From NCBI RefSeq assembly GCF_001083795.1, contig NZ_LAVK01000013.1:1-46127 (forward strand): 46,127 nt of DNA, given 5' to 3'. Source of the stretch: Streptomyces sp. SBT349. GTDB taxonomy: Bacteria; Actinomycetota; Actinomycetes; Streptomycetales; Streptomycetaceae. Shown piece after piece: positions 19,194-27,539 of the stretch. Below the pieces are notes generated by a model, which was not told the DNA's origin, did not search any database, and saw nothing but the letters and a program-made list of their open reading frames with translations. Position numbers and translations under genes: made by a program. Each line of letters begins with the position of its first letter. Position 1 is the stretch's first letter.

Positions 19194-20723
19194 ATGATCG
19201 ACGACTACCTCGCCCGGATCGGACAGCTCATTCGGGACGCACGTCAACATCGTGGCTGGACCCAGGTCCAGCTCGCGGAAGCACTCGGGACCAGCCAGAG
19301 CGCGGTCAATCGCATCGAGCGGGGGAATCAGAACATCAGCCTTGAGATGATCGCCCGCATCGGTGAGGCCCTGGACAGCGAGATCGTTTCGCTGGGTTAC
19401 GCGGGGCCGATGCACCTGCGCGTGGTCGGCGGCCGGCGGTTGCACGGCAGTATCGACGTCAAGACGAGCAAGAACGCCTGCGTCGCCCTGCTCTGCGCCA
19501 CCCTGCTCAACTCGGGGCGTACCGTCCTGCGACGGGTCGCCAGGATCGAGGAGGTCTTCCGCATCCTGGAAGTCCTCAGCTCGATCGGCGTCCGCAGCCG
19601 CTGGATCAACGAGGGGGCGGACCTGGAGATCACCACGCCCGCCGAGCTCGACCTGAACTCCATCGATCTGGAGGCGGCGCGGCGCACGCGCAGCATCATC
19701 ATGTTCATGGGTCCGCTGCTGCACCGGACGGATCAGTTCAAGATCCCCTACGCGGGCGGCTGCGACCTCGGCACGCGGACCGTCGAGCCGCACATGGCGG
19801 CGTTGCGGCGGTTCGGCCTGGAGGTCACGGCGACCGAGGGCATGTACCACGCCACGGTCAACCGGCAGGTGACGCCCCAGCGGCCCATCGTGCTGACCGA
19901 GCGCGGGGACACCGTCACGGAGAACGCGCTGCTCGCCGCCGCCCGGCACGACGGCGTGACCGTCATCCGCAACGCCTCGTCCAACTACATGGTCCAGGAC
20001 CTGTGCTTCTTCCTGGAACAGCTGGGCGTGCGGGTCGAGGGCGTGGGCACCACGACGCTCACCGTGCACGGCGTGCCGGAGATCGACCGGGACGTGGACT
20101 ACTCGCCCTCCGAGGACCCGGTGGAAGCGATGAGCCTGATCGCCGCGGCGGTCGTCACCGAGTCCCAGCTGACCATCAGGCGCGTGCCGTTGGAGTTCCT
20201 GGAGATCGAGCTGGCCGTGCTGGAGGGCATGGGCCTGGATCACGACCTGGGCGCGGAGTACCCGGCGGACAACGGCCGCACCCGGCTGGCGGACCTCACC
20301 GTCAGGCCCTCCAAGCTGGAGGCGCCGATGGACAAGATCCACCCGATGCCGTTCCCCGGTCTGAACATCGACAACGCGCCGTTCTTCGCGGCGATCGCGG
20401 CCTCGGCGCACGGCTCGACGCTCATCCACGACTGGGTCTACGACAACCGGGCCATCTATCTGACCGATCTCAACCGCCTCGGCGGGCGTCTCCAGTTGCT
20501 CGACCCGCACCGGGTGCTGGTCGAGGGGCCGACGCGCTGGCGCGCGGCGGAGATGATGTGCCCGCCGGCGCTGCGCCCCGCGGTGGTCGTGCTGCTGGCG
20601 ATGATGGCGGCCGAGGGCACCTCGGTCCTGCGGAACGTGTACGTCATCAACCGCGGCTACGAGGATCTGGCCGAGCGGCTCAACTCCGTGGGCGCGCAGA
20701 TCGAGACCTTCCGCAACATCTGA
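19194..20723 (+). CDS. XRE-HTH fused to MurA-like UDP-GlcNAc enolpyruvyl transferase
   Basis: The 509-aa protein has an XRE/Cro-C1 helix-turn-helix (about residues 8-60, RGWTQVQLAEALGTSQSAVNRIE) followed by an EPSP-synthase-fold domain (about 72-509). MurA hallmarks are present: KTSKNA (Lys93, Asn94) and the catalytic-loop cysteine Cys190 in GGCDLGTRTVEPH. MurA transfers enolpyruvate to UDP-GlcNAc, the first committed step of peptidoglycan synthesis. The HTH suggests that the protein binds DNA, perhaps its own promoter. The homologue in S. coelicolor also lies beside aconitase. Bases 20708-20739, spanning its stop, recur at 27449. Confidence 0.92.
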   Translation: MIDDYLARIGQLIRDARQHRGWTQVQLAEALGTSQSAVNRIERGNQNISLEMIARIGEALDSEIVSLGYAGPMHLRVVGGRRLHGSIDVKTSKNACVALLCATLLNSGRTVLRRVARIEEVFRILEVLSSIGVRSRWINEGADLEITTPAELDLNSIDLEAARRTRSIIMFMGPLLHRTDQFKIPYAGGCDLGTRTVEPHMAALRRFGLEVTATEGMYHATVNRQVTPQRPIVLTERGDTVTENALLAAARHDGVTVIRNASSNYMVQDLCFFLEQLGVRVEGVGTTTLTVHGVPEIDRDVDYSPSEDPVEAMSLIAAAVVTESQLTIRRVPLEFLEIELAVLEGMGLDHDLGAEYPADNGRTRLADLTVRPSKLEAPMDKIHPMPFPGLNIDNAPFFAAIAASAHGSTLIHDWVYDNRAIYLTDLNRLGGRLQLLDPHRVLVEGPTRWRAAEMMCPPALRPAVVVLLAMMAAEGTSVLRNVYVINRGYEDLAERLNSVGAQIETFRNI

Positions 20724-20739
20724 TCCACCCCGGCCGTCG
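20708..20739 (+). repeat. Left direct repeat (att-like) at 3' end of the MurA-like gene
   Basis: A 32-nt segment containing TTCCGCAACATCTGA, the last codons and stop of the MurA-like gene, matches 27449-27480 at 30 of 32 positions. Both differences are T to C. Confidence 0.85.
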
Positions 20740-20797
20740 CAGCCCCTCCGGCCGGCGGAAACGCCGAGCCGGCCGGGCCGCGGCGGCGTCTGCGGGA

Positions 20798-20880
20798 CTG
20801 ACCGGAGCGGGGCTGCGGGTCTCCGAGGACGTCAGCGTGGTCGGCTTCGACGGCCTCCCCGAGGCCCGCTGGGTGCCCCT
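20798..20880 (+). pseudogene. LacI-family regulator C-terminal fragment
   Basis: The plus-strand frame reads LTGAGLRVSEDVSVVGFDG followed by LPEARWV. This is the highly conserved late segment of LacI/GalR regulators (G-x-x-V-P-x-D-V-S-V-V-G-F-D-x-x). Neither the DNA-binding N-terminus nor the rest of the sensor domain is present nearby, and the frame then runs into unrelated sequence. The 20740-20797 stretch before it is GC-rich filler. Confidence 0.6.
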
Positions 20881-20918
20881 GGCGCCGATCGGACGAGGGG
20901 CGGGCCCGGCCGTCCGCG

Positions 20919-21692
20919 TCACCGAGGGCCGCCCTGTTCCGCTCCCGCCGAGGAACGTTCCGCGGGGTCCCTGGCGAGCCTGGGGAGGATGCGCGCCTCC
21001 AGTGCCTCCGCGAGCGTGGGTGCCGAGGCGTCCCGTTCGGAGAGCAGCGGGGAGTCGATGCCCGACCAGTCGATGGCGAGCGTGGGTCGAGGGGGTGGAC
21101 GGTGGGTGATCTCCAGCTCGCCGCGCCACGAGGGCGCGATGGCGTGCACCGCCTCGTGGACGGCCGGGGTGAACAGGTAGACGCCCACCAGCGCCAGGTC
21201 GCTCTTGGGCCGCGCCGGCTTCTCCTCCAGCCCGATCACCCGTCCCCCGGGGCCGAGTTCGGCGACGCCGAAGGCCGTGGGGTCCGGTACCTGGGTGAGC
21301 AGGATCTGTGCGTCCGGCCGGTCGGCGCGGAACGTCTCGACCAGCCCGGTGATACCGCCGACGATGAAGTTGTCCCCGAGGTACATCACGAAGTCGTCGT
21401 CGCCGAGGAACTCACGGGCGATCAGCACCGCGTGGGCCAGGCCCAGCGGGGTCTCCTGCGGTATGTAGGTGACGTTCAACCCGTGCTTCGCACCGGCGCC
21501 GACCGCCTCGCGGATCTCCGCCGCGGTGTCCCCCACGATGATGCCGACTTCGGTGATTCCGGCGTCGGCGATCGCCTCCAGACCGTAGAAGAGCACCGGC
21601 TTGTTCGCCACCGGCACCAACTGCTTCGCCGAGGTATGGGTAATCGGCCGGAGCCGGGTACCGGCGCCGCCGGAGAGAACGAGAGCCTTCAT
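20919..21692 (-). pseudogene. Chimera: glucose-1-phosphate thymidylyltransferase N-part joined to a 3,5-epimerase tail
   Basis: The 257-aa product begins as a StrD/RfbA-type nucleotidyltransferase: MKALVLSGGAGTRLRPITHT, ADAGITEVGIIVGDT and MYLGDNFIVGGI. It follows that family up to SWRGELEIT (about residue 197, base 21103). Full members run about 355 aa. From there it continues TLAIDWSGIDSPLLSERDAS and PTLAEALEA, which resembles the C-terminus of dTDP-4-keto-6-deoxyhexose 3,5-epimerases (RmlC/StrM). An in-frame deletion between two dTDP-sugar genes explains this. The ATG overlaps the upstream glycosyltransferase stop as ATGA. Activity is unlikely because the sugar-binding C-half is lost. Confidence 0.7.
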
Positions 21693-22765
21693 GGGCCTAC
21701 GCCATACCGTTCTGAATCGAGTCCGGCCGGGGGCCGGGCATGCCTGCCCACCAGGTCCTCCAGCAGGTAAAGGACCTCGGTGGGTGCGGACTGTGCGGCG
21801 ATCTCCGCCCGGATCGAGCGGGCGCGATCCCGGTAGGACGGCGTGGACAGCAGCTCCTCGGCGGCTTGGGTGAGCCGCTCCGGATTCTGCTCGCCCGTCG
21901 ACAGGGTGATCGCCGCGCCGTAGTCGGAGATGCGGTCGCACGGCGGGATCATCCTGGGGATGTTCGGGATCAGCAGCTGGGGGACACCCGCGTTGAGCGC
22001 GGTGAGCGCGGTCTGGCCGCCGCCGTGATGCACGATCAGGTCGCAGGTGGTGAGCAGGATGTCCAGGGGCAGCCATCCCGCCCGGATCCCGGGTTCGGCG
22101 GCCCGCAGCCGCTCGGCGACCGCCCGTGGGGCGGCGACGGCCAGTTCCACGCCCAGGCCGCCGATGCCGTCGACGAGTTCCCTCAGATAGGCGATGTCCT
22201 CGTCCTGGGACACCCTGCTGCCGGCCGTCACACACACGCGCGGGCGCTCGCCGCGGCGGTACATCCATGGCTCAAGCGCGCGTTGCTCGTTGTACGGGAT
22301 GAACCGCATGTCCGCCCGCGGCCCTTCCGAGGTGGCGCGCAGGCTCGGCGGGCAGATGTCGACCCACAGGTCGGTCCCGGGGATCCCGCTCAGACCCAGC
22401 GCCTTCAGCTCGGGTGCGAGCTCGGCCTCGGCGCCTCGGTCGATCCCGGGCGGCTCGCCCAGGTCCCAGGTGTGCCGGACGAACGGTACGCCCAGCCGCG
22501 CGGCGAGCAGCGGCGCCGCGTAGCAGAGGGAGCCGCCGACGACCAGGTCCGGGGGCCGGTCGGCGGCGAGGGCGCGCAGACCTGGCAGGCCGGCGGCGGC
22601 CAGCCGGCCGAAGCCCCGGCCGTTGAAGAAGAGCCGTTCCTCCGGGTCCTCCGGCGGGCCGAGCGTGCGGCCGTCGCGGTCGATGAACATGAACTGCCGC
22701 ATGGTCCCGCCCGTGACGGGCACCGCGGGCAGTCCGACCGCGGATACAGCTCGTGCGGCTCCAGG
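21689..22765 (-). pseudogene. Antibiotic-type (GT1) glycosyltransferase lacking its N-terminus
   Basis: About 355 residues match macrolide/anthracycline-type GT-B glycosyltransferases. The frame begins at AVSAVGLPAVPVTGG and includes GVPFVRHTWDLGEPPG and CVTAGSRVSQDEDIAYLREL. The nucleotide-sugar motif is IVHHGGGQTALTALNAGVPQ. The usual N-terminus (about 55 residues with the SxxxH-type start) is missing, and the sequence upstream belongs to an ECF41 sigma-factor fragment. It is probably inactive. It would once have attached a dTDP-deoxysugar, consistent with the overlapping nucleotidyltransferase remnant. Confidence 0.7.
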
Positions 22766-22900
22766 ACGACGCCGATCCGGGCGAGCATCGGGAAGGACGA
22801 GGTGAGCACCCGGGCGACGCCGTCGGCGCCGAACGGGCCGCTGGCCCCCTGCGGGCCCTTGCCGCCGCCGTCGCCGACCATCCCGTGGCCATCGGCCCCG
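22747..22900 (-). pseudogene. ECF41 (SigJ-like) sigma-factor C-terminal fragment
   Basis: The minus-strand frame reads MVGDGGGKGPQ, then FGADGVARVLTS and LARIGVVLEPHE. These are the signature of the SnoaL-like C-terminal extension of ECF41 sigma factors (GDGGGK, then NVARxL, then EPxExNGQPG). The sigma2 and sigma4 domains are absent, and the NGQPG segment is replaced at about 22760 by glycosyltransferase sequence. Just upstream (about 22919-22952) is a short GACGTGGAC-type tandem repeat. Bases 22953-23208 show no gene that I recognise. Confidence 0.6.
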
Positions 22901-23208
22901 AGACAGCTCAGCAGCCGCGAGCCGACGTGGACGACGTGGACGATGTGGACGAGGGCAAGATCGCCCCATGGCTGGAACACTCGGCGATGAACCTCCGGCA
23001 TCCGAACGCGCGGCGGCGTTCGCTCCACGCCTTCGAGGCGCGGATCCTCGCCGCGAGGGAGTCTTCGATGGCCACTGCCGGAGGCGTCATGCCGCGGCCC
23101 AGCAGCCGACGAGGTGAGGCCACCGAGGAGCGCCTCGTTAGGGTCGGGGGCGAGCGGACGGCCGTGGCGGTCGTATGGGGCTAGGGCGGAGAGGCCGGTG
23201 GGGGGACG

Positions 23209-24973
23209 ATGAGGGACGCGCTGGAAGGTTGGATACGAGTTCCCGTAGGCGCCGAGAAGCAGCGCTGGAGCACGCGCGGAAGGTGCCGGACGGTCCTTGT
23301 CGTGACGCACAACGTGACCTCGACCACTCGGCTGCTGGATGTCCTGCCGCTGTTCCGCGATGACCTGCGCGTCCAGTTGCTGGCCACCTGTACGGGGTCG
23401 TCCCCGTACCAGGCCGGCATCTCGGAACTTCTGGCGGAGGTCGGCGTTCCGGTGCTTCCTTGGGCCCAGGCGACACGAACCCGCGTGGACCTGGCCATCA
23501 CCGCCAGCCTGGGCGGCCAACTCGACCAGATCCAGGGGCCTTTGGTCGTTCTCTCCCATGGTGCCGGATATAATAAGATACTTGCGAGCCGCGAGCCGCG
23601 AGCCGCGAGCCGCGAGCCGCGAGCCGCGAGCCGCGAGCCGCGAGCCGGTGTTCGGGTTCGGCCCGGAGTGGCTGCTGGCCGATGGGAAGCCGATCGCGGA
23701 CGCCATGGTGCTCTCGCATCCGGAACAGCTCGACCGGCTGCGTGTCGCGTGTCCGCCTGCCGTCGCCAGTGCTGTGCTCGCCGGAGACCCGTGCTACGAC
23801 CGGCTCCTCGCCGCGCGTCCCCACCGCGAACGGTTCCGCCGCGCCCTGGGGGTGCGTCACGGTCAACGACTGGTGCTGCTGAGCTCCACCTGGAATCCGG
23901 AGTCGCTCTTCGGCGACGGTGACGAGGACGTGCTGGCCCCGCTGCTTCCGCGGCTCACCGGGGAGTTGGCCGCGGACGAGTACCGGGTGGCGGCCGTGCT
24001 GCACCCGAACATCTGGTTCGGCCATGGGCCGGGACAGATCCGGATGTGGCTGGACCGCGCGCGACGCGGCGGGCTGACGCTCGTCGAGCCGGTCCACGAG
24101 TGGCGGCAGGCGCTCATCGCCGCGGACGTCGTGCTGGGCGACTTCGGCTCCGTCTCCTACTACGCGGCGGCTCTGGGGACGCCGGTACTCCTCGGTGCCA
24201 CGCACCCGGCCGGGCTCGGTCACGACTCGCCGGTCGCCGCCTTCACCCGGCAGGCTCCGCGCCTGGACGCCCGCATGCCCCTGCGCCCCCAGTTGGAGGC
24301 GGCGACCGCCGCGCACCGGCCGCTGCCGGAACCGGCGTCGCTGACCAGTTCGGCGCCGGGGCAGTCGGCCGGGCTGCTGCGGCAGACGTTCTACCGCCTG
24401 ATGGGCGTGCCGGAGCCGGACGAGCCGGCGCTGCTGGCTCCTCTCCCCCTGCCTGCCTGTGCCGCGCCGGTTCGCACCGCGCCGATCCGCGTGGTGACCC
24501 GGCTGCTGGACGCCGGGCGCATCGCCGTGGCGCGGTACGCGGATCCGGGCCGCGATCCGGGCGGCGAGGGCGAGGCGCACACCGCCGTCCACGAGGACAC
24601 CCTCGACCCGAGTCGACTCTCGCTCGCCGACGTGATCGTCCGGTACGGGGCACCGGATGACCCACGCCTCGGTCCACCGGCCGACTGGGCCGCCGACGTG
24701 CTGCGGCGTCATCCCTACTGCGCGCTCGCCGCGTACGTCACCGGGCCGGGCAGCTGCACCGTCCTCCCCCGCGGGGGCCGACCGCTCACGCTGGTCGCCG
24801 ACCCCTCGGCCGCCGACCCCGCCGCGTACGCCTCGGCGCTGCACACGTGGCTGGCGGCGGGAAAGGGGCTGGCGGAGCTCGGCGAGAGGATGACCGTGGT
24901 CACCGGACAGGCCGCCCACGAGGTCCTCGTCCGGCCGTCGGCCCCCACTCGGTCTACCTTCCGTCCTGGGTGA
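23209..24973 (+). pseudogene. Glycosyltransferase-like gene, frame broken by a 7-bp repeat (candidate phase-variable)
   Basis: The first frame (from ATG 23209, GGGGGGACG upstream) encodes LVVTHNVTSTTRLLDVLPLF and VLSHGAGYNKILASREP. After the repeat at 23584-23646 it reads junk and stops at 23922. The continuation VFGFGPEWLLADGKPIADAM to the end at 24973 lies one frame over. It contains VVLGDFGSVSYYAAALGTPV, like CDP-glycerol/GT-B transferases that act on cell-wall polymers. Removing one 7-bp copy joins both parts into one 585-aa protein. As drawn it is OFF, giving a 237-aa truncated product. An internal GTG (23648) or ATG (23705) might restart the C-part. Its end overlaps the convergent STAND gene by 20 bp. 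Confidence 0.75.
23584..23646 (+). repeat. Nine tandem copies of a 7-bp unit (GCGAGCC)
   Basis: Nine perfect head-to-tail GCGAGCC units span 63 bp inside a coding region. Since 7 is not a multiple of 3, every gain or loss of a copy shifts the downstream frame. In the on-frame it encodes repeats of SREPRAA. Two copies would give the simple junction KILASREPVFGFG, the likely ancestral state. Confidence 0.95.
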
Positions 24974-27104
24974 GGTCCGGACCGTTGACGCAGCTCTCGC
25001 GCAGGGCCCGCAGATGGGCGAGGTGGTACTGCGCGCCCTCGCCGGTGAGGAGGGAGACCGCCTCGTCGATCAGCGGCAGCGCCTCGGCACGCCGCTCGGC
25101 GAAGAAGTACAGCTCGGCCCGGTCCGTCAACGTGCGCGCCGTGTTGTACGGGTCGCTCCCCCGGAAGAACTCCAGCGCCCTCGTCAGCAGCCCGTCCGCC
25201 TCCTCCCAGCGGGCGAGCCCACGCATGGCCAGGCCACGGCGGGCCCGACCTCGGTGGCGCAGGAGCAATGCCCTGGCCCGAGGCAGGTCGCGCGCGCCCT
25301 CGCCGCCGGGCGCGATGCCGTCCAAGATCCGGTCCGCGTCCTCGAAATGGCGCTCCGCCTGGGCGAACTCCCACTGCGCGAGCGCGACCAGCCCCGCCAC
25401 CTCTGTCGCCGTGGCCTGCCCGCGCAGGTGGCCCGCCTCCCGTTCGGCGGCGAGGGCGGCCTCAGCCGCTCTCTCGGCACCCTCGAAGTCACGGCACTCC
25501 AGCAGGGCCAGTGCCAGGAACGTGTGCATGCGTCCGGCCAGACGAGTCCCAGGGAACTGCTCGTCTGCCGCTCCGGCAGCCGCCCGCAGGGCCGGCAGGA
25601 CCTCCTCGTGGCGCCCGTCCTTCAGCTGCACCGGCCACAACGCCTCGCACAGCGCGCAGGCGGTCTCCCCCAGGCCGAACTCCGCGGCGGCCAGCACCGC
25701 AGCGACCAGTGTCGGCAGTTCGTCACGGAGAGCCGCGAGGGCCTCGGCCTGGCCGGCGTACGTCCCCGCGGGGACCGTCCGGAATGCCTCGCTGACATGC
25801 CAGTTCCGGGGATGGGCGGTGCGGGCGGCCGCGACCGCGAAGTCCCGGTGGGTGACGATCACCCGCTGCATCGCCCTGCCGCACCCCGCGACGCCGTCCT
25901 CGGTCATCGCTTCGCGTTCGGCGTGCGCGCGGACCGACGGCCGGTACCGGTAGCCGCCGTCGCCCAGGTGCTCAAGCAGATTCACCTCCGCGAGCCCCTC
26001 CAGCAAACGGGCCGCCTCCCCGGCGCCGGTCTCCGCCACGACCGCCGCCGCGCCGGGGCGGACGGCGGGCCACGGCCACAGCGCCATGCGCCGGTACAGC
26101 CGGGCGGCGGGCGACTCAAGCCCGCGATAGGTGGCATCGAGAACGGCACTCAGCGCGTCGCTGTCCGACCCGGCCATACCGCGTTCCCCTCGTTCGTCGG
26201 GCCGCCGCCCTGCCGCCAGGGCCAGACCGGCCGTCCACAACGCCAGCGCCGAACCGCCGCAGCGCGCGACCAGCGCCCGGTCCACCAGCCGCCGCTCCCC
26301 CGCGAGTTCGGTCAGCAGCCGCAGCGCGTGCCGGTCCGGCAACGGCCCGACCTCGATCGTTTCCGCATCCACCCCCGGCAGCCTGCGTCGGCTCACGACG
26401 ATGGCGAACACACCAGGAGCCGACGTCAGCAACGGCCGCACCTGGGCCGCCGAATGCGCGTGGTCGAGAACGATCAGCATGCGCCGAGTGTCAACGACCT
26501 CCCGGAAGAGAGCAGCACGCTCGGCAAGGCCGGGAGGGATCTCCTCGGTCCTCAGCCCCAGCGCACGCAGTGCCTGCCGAACGGCAAGCGAAGCGTCCAG
26601 CCCACCGTCGGCGTCGCTGCCCCGCAGATCGACATAGAGCTGTCCGTCGGGGAACCGCTCCGCCGACTGCCAGCCGAAATGGATGACCAGCCCCGTCGTG
26701 CCGATCCCCTCCTCGCCGAGCAGCAGCGCGCGACGCGGACGCCCGTCCGGTGCGCGCCTCGCTTCCCGGCCGAGTCTGTCCAGTGGCCTGTCCCTGTCCT
26801 GGAAGAACCTGTTCCCCTCCGGCAACCGAGGAACCGTCCGAACGCCCGGCGCACGCCCCAGCGTCCGGCCGACCAGCCTCTCCATCTCGCTCAGCCGCCG
26901 GGCGAGAACAGGATCACGCCGACCACTCTCGAACAACCGAAGCGCCAGATCATCCGTCGGCCCCGGCCTGCGCGCGTCATCCTCCCCCCTTCCGAACAGT
27001 CCCCCGATCAGCAGGTAGAGCTGCTTGCCCGCCTCGCCTCCCATACCCGACGCCACAGCACCCAGCATCGCCGAGATCGCCGCCAGCGACACGGGATCCA
27101 CCAT
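24954..27104 (-). CDS. STAND/NB-ARC NTPase with TPR-like C-terminus
   Basis: This 716-aa protein starts MVDPVSLAAISAMLGAVASG, a short N-terminal helical region seen in actinobacterial STAND proteins. An NB-ARC domain (about 95-330) follows, with Walker B LIVLDHAHS. The Walker A loop reads GEEGIGTTG (130-138): the essential lysine is replaced by Thr136, one base from a Lys codon. The rest (about 400-716) is alpha-helical, with TPR-like ALLLRHRGRARRGLAMRGLA and ALPLIDEAVSLL segments. There is no DNA-binding or obvious effector domain. GGGGGAAGAG precedes the ATG. STAND proteins act as regulated switches in signalling or defence; the role here is unknown. Confidence 0.82.
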   Translation of the reverse strand: MVDPVSLAAISAMLGAVASGMGGEAGKQLYLLIGGLFGRGEDDARRPGPTDDLALRLFESGRRDPVLARRLSEMERLVGRTLGRAPGVRTVPRLPEGNRFFQDRDRPLDRLGREARRAPDGRPRRALLLGEEGIGTTGLVIHFGWQSAERFPDGQLYVDLRGSDADGGLDASLAVRQALRALGLRTEEIPPGLAERAALFREVVDTRRMLIVLDHAHSAAQVRPLLTSAPGVFAIVVSRRRLPGVDAETIEVGPLPDRHALRLLTELAGERRLVDRALVARCGGSALALWTAGLALAAGRRPDERGERGMAGSDSDALSAVLDATYRGLESPAARLYRRMALWPWPAVRPGAAAVVAETGAGEAARLLEGLAEVNLLEHLGDGGYRYRPSVRAHAEREAMTEDGVAGCGRAMQRVIVTHRDFAVAAARTAHPRNWHVSEAFRTVPAGTYAGQAEALAALRDELPTLVAAVLAAAEFGLGETACALCEALWPVQLKDGRHEEVLPALRAAAGAADEQFPGTRLAGRMHTFLALALLECRDFEGAERAAEAALAAEREAGHLRGQATATEVAGLVALAQWEFAQAERHFEDADRILDGIAPGGEGARDLPRARALLLRHRGRARRGLAMRGLARWEEADGLLTRALEFFRGSDPYNTARTLTDRAELYFFAERRAEALPLIDEAVSLLTGEGAQYHLAHLRALRESCVNGPDLTQDGR

Positions 27105-27539
27105 CGGACTCTTCCCCCTCCGACCGCAGCACCGAGCCCGGCACCGCCCGACGTAGCGTCACCATCTTCCCAGCCACCCGCGACCACCACCACAGCCGCC
27201 GTAGCCGTCGTGAAGACCCCGCTGCTGTCCAAACCCCCGGCGTGGGCCGCCCGTTGCCAGATGCCGACAAGCCGCCCACGACATCAACTGGGCGATGTCA
27301 GCATCGTCAACGTGCGTGACAACAGCGGACGATGACCCTCATACCACCACGATGAGCGGGATCCGGACCCGCGAGTCCGGTGTCGTGCACGGCGAGGCAC
27401 GGGAACGCATCGCCGTTCAACGCCGCAGGTCATCAGGCTGCCCTGTCTCTTCCGCAACATCTGACCCACCCCGGCCGCCGGGGCGTCTCGGCGCTGCCGA
27501 AGGCGGCGTCGTGCCGCGTGTCTCGCCCGCCACGTCGTG
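27105..27539. other. Non-coding stretch at the island's right edge
   Basis: The 435-bp gap holds the leader of the STAND gene, then low-complexity C/A-rich sequence (about 27150-27210), then the right direct repeat at 27449-27480. No reading frame here has the third-position GC bias of a real gene. Confidence 0.5.
27449..27480 (+). repeat. Right direct repeat (att-like), copy of the MurA-gene 3' end
   Basis: A 30/32 match to 20708-20739, including the stop codon of the MurA-like gene, although no MurA coding sequence precedes it. Immediately after, CCCCGG-CCG-CCGGGG can fold, possibly the gene's original terminator. That would suggest this is the native downstream flank. Confidence 0.85.

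Larger units (their letters stand above)
20740..27448. mobile_element. 6.7-kb genomic island between direct repeats
   Basis: The segment between the two copies of the MurA-gene 3' end contains only accessory genes and gene remnants. These are a LacI tail, a deoxysugar nucleotidyltransferase/epimerase chimera, a glycosyltransferase fragment, an ECF41 fragment, a repeat-interrupted glycosyltransferase-like gene and a STAND NTPase. Integration at the 3' end of a conserved gene with regeneration of that end is typical of integrative elements. No integrase, excisionase or replication gene is visible, so mobility would be past or dependent on another element. A duplication plus deletions could also explain it. 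Confidence 0.55.

Noticed and set aside
23584..23646. CRISPR-like array
   Set aside because: A 7-bp head-to-tail repeat without spacers is a microsatellite, not a CRISPR.
22405..23706. 433-aa minus-strand ORF spanning 22.4-23.7 kb
   Set aside because: Only its ECF41-like segment looks real. The rest is the reverse of the repeat-containing gene and glycosyltransferase sequence out of frame.
20740..27448. Integrase, transposase or excisionase inside the island
   Set aside because: I examined all frames and saw no recombinase motif. The island call rests on direct repeats and content only.
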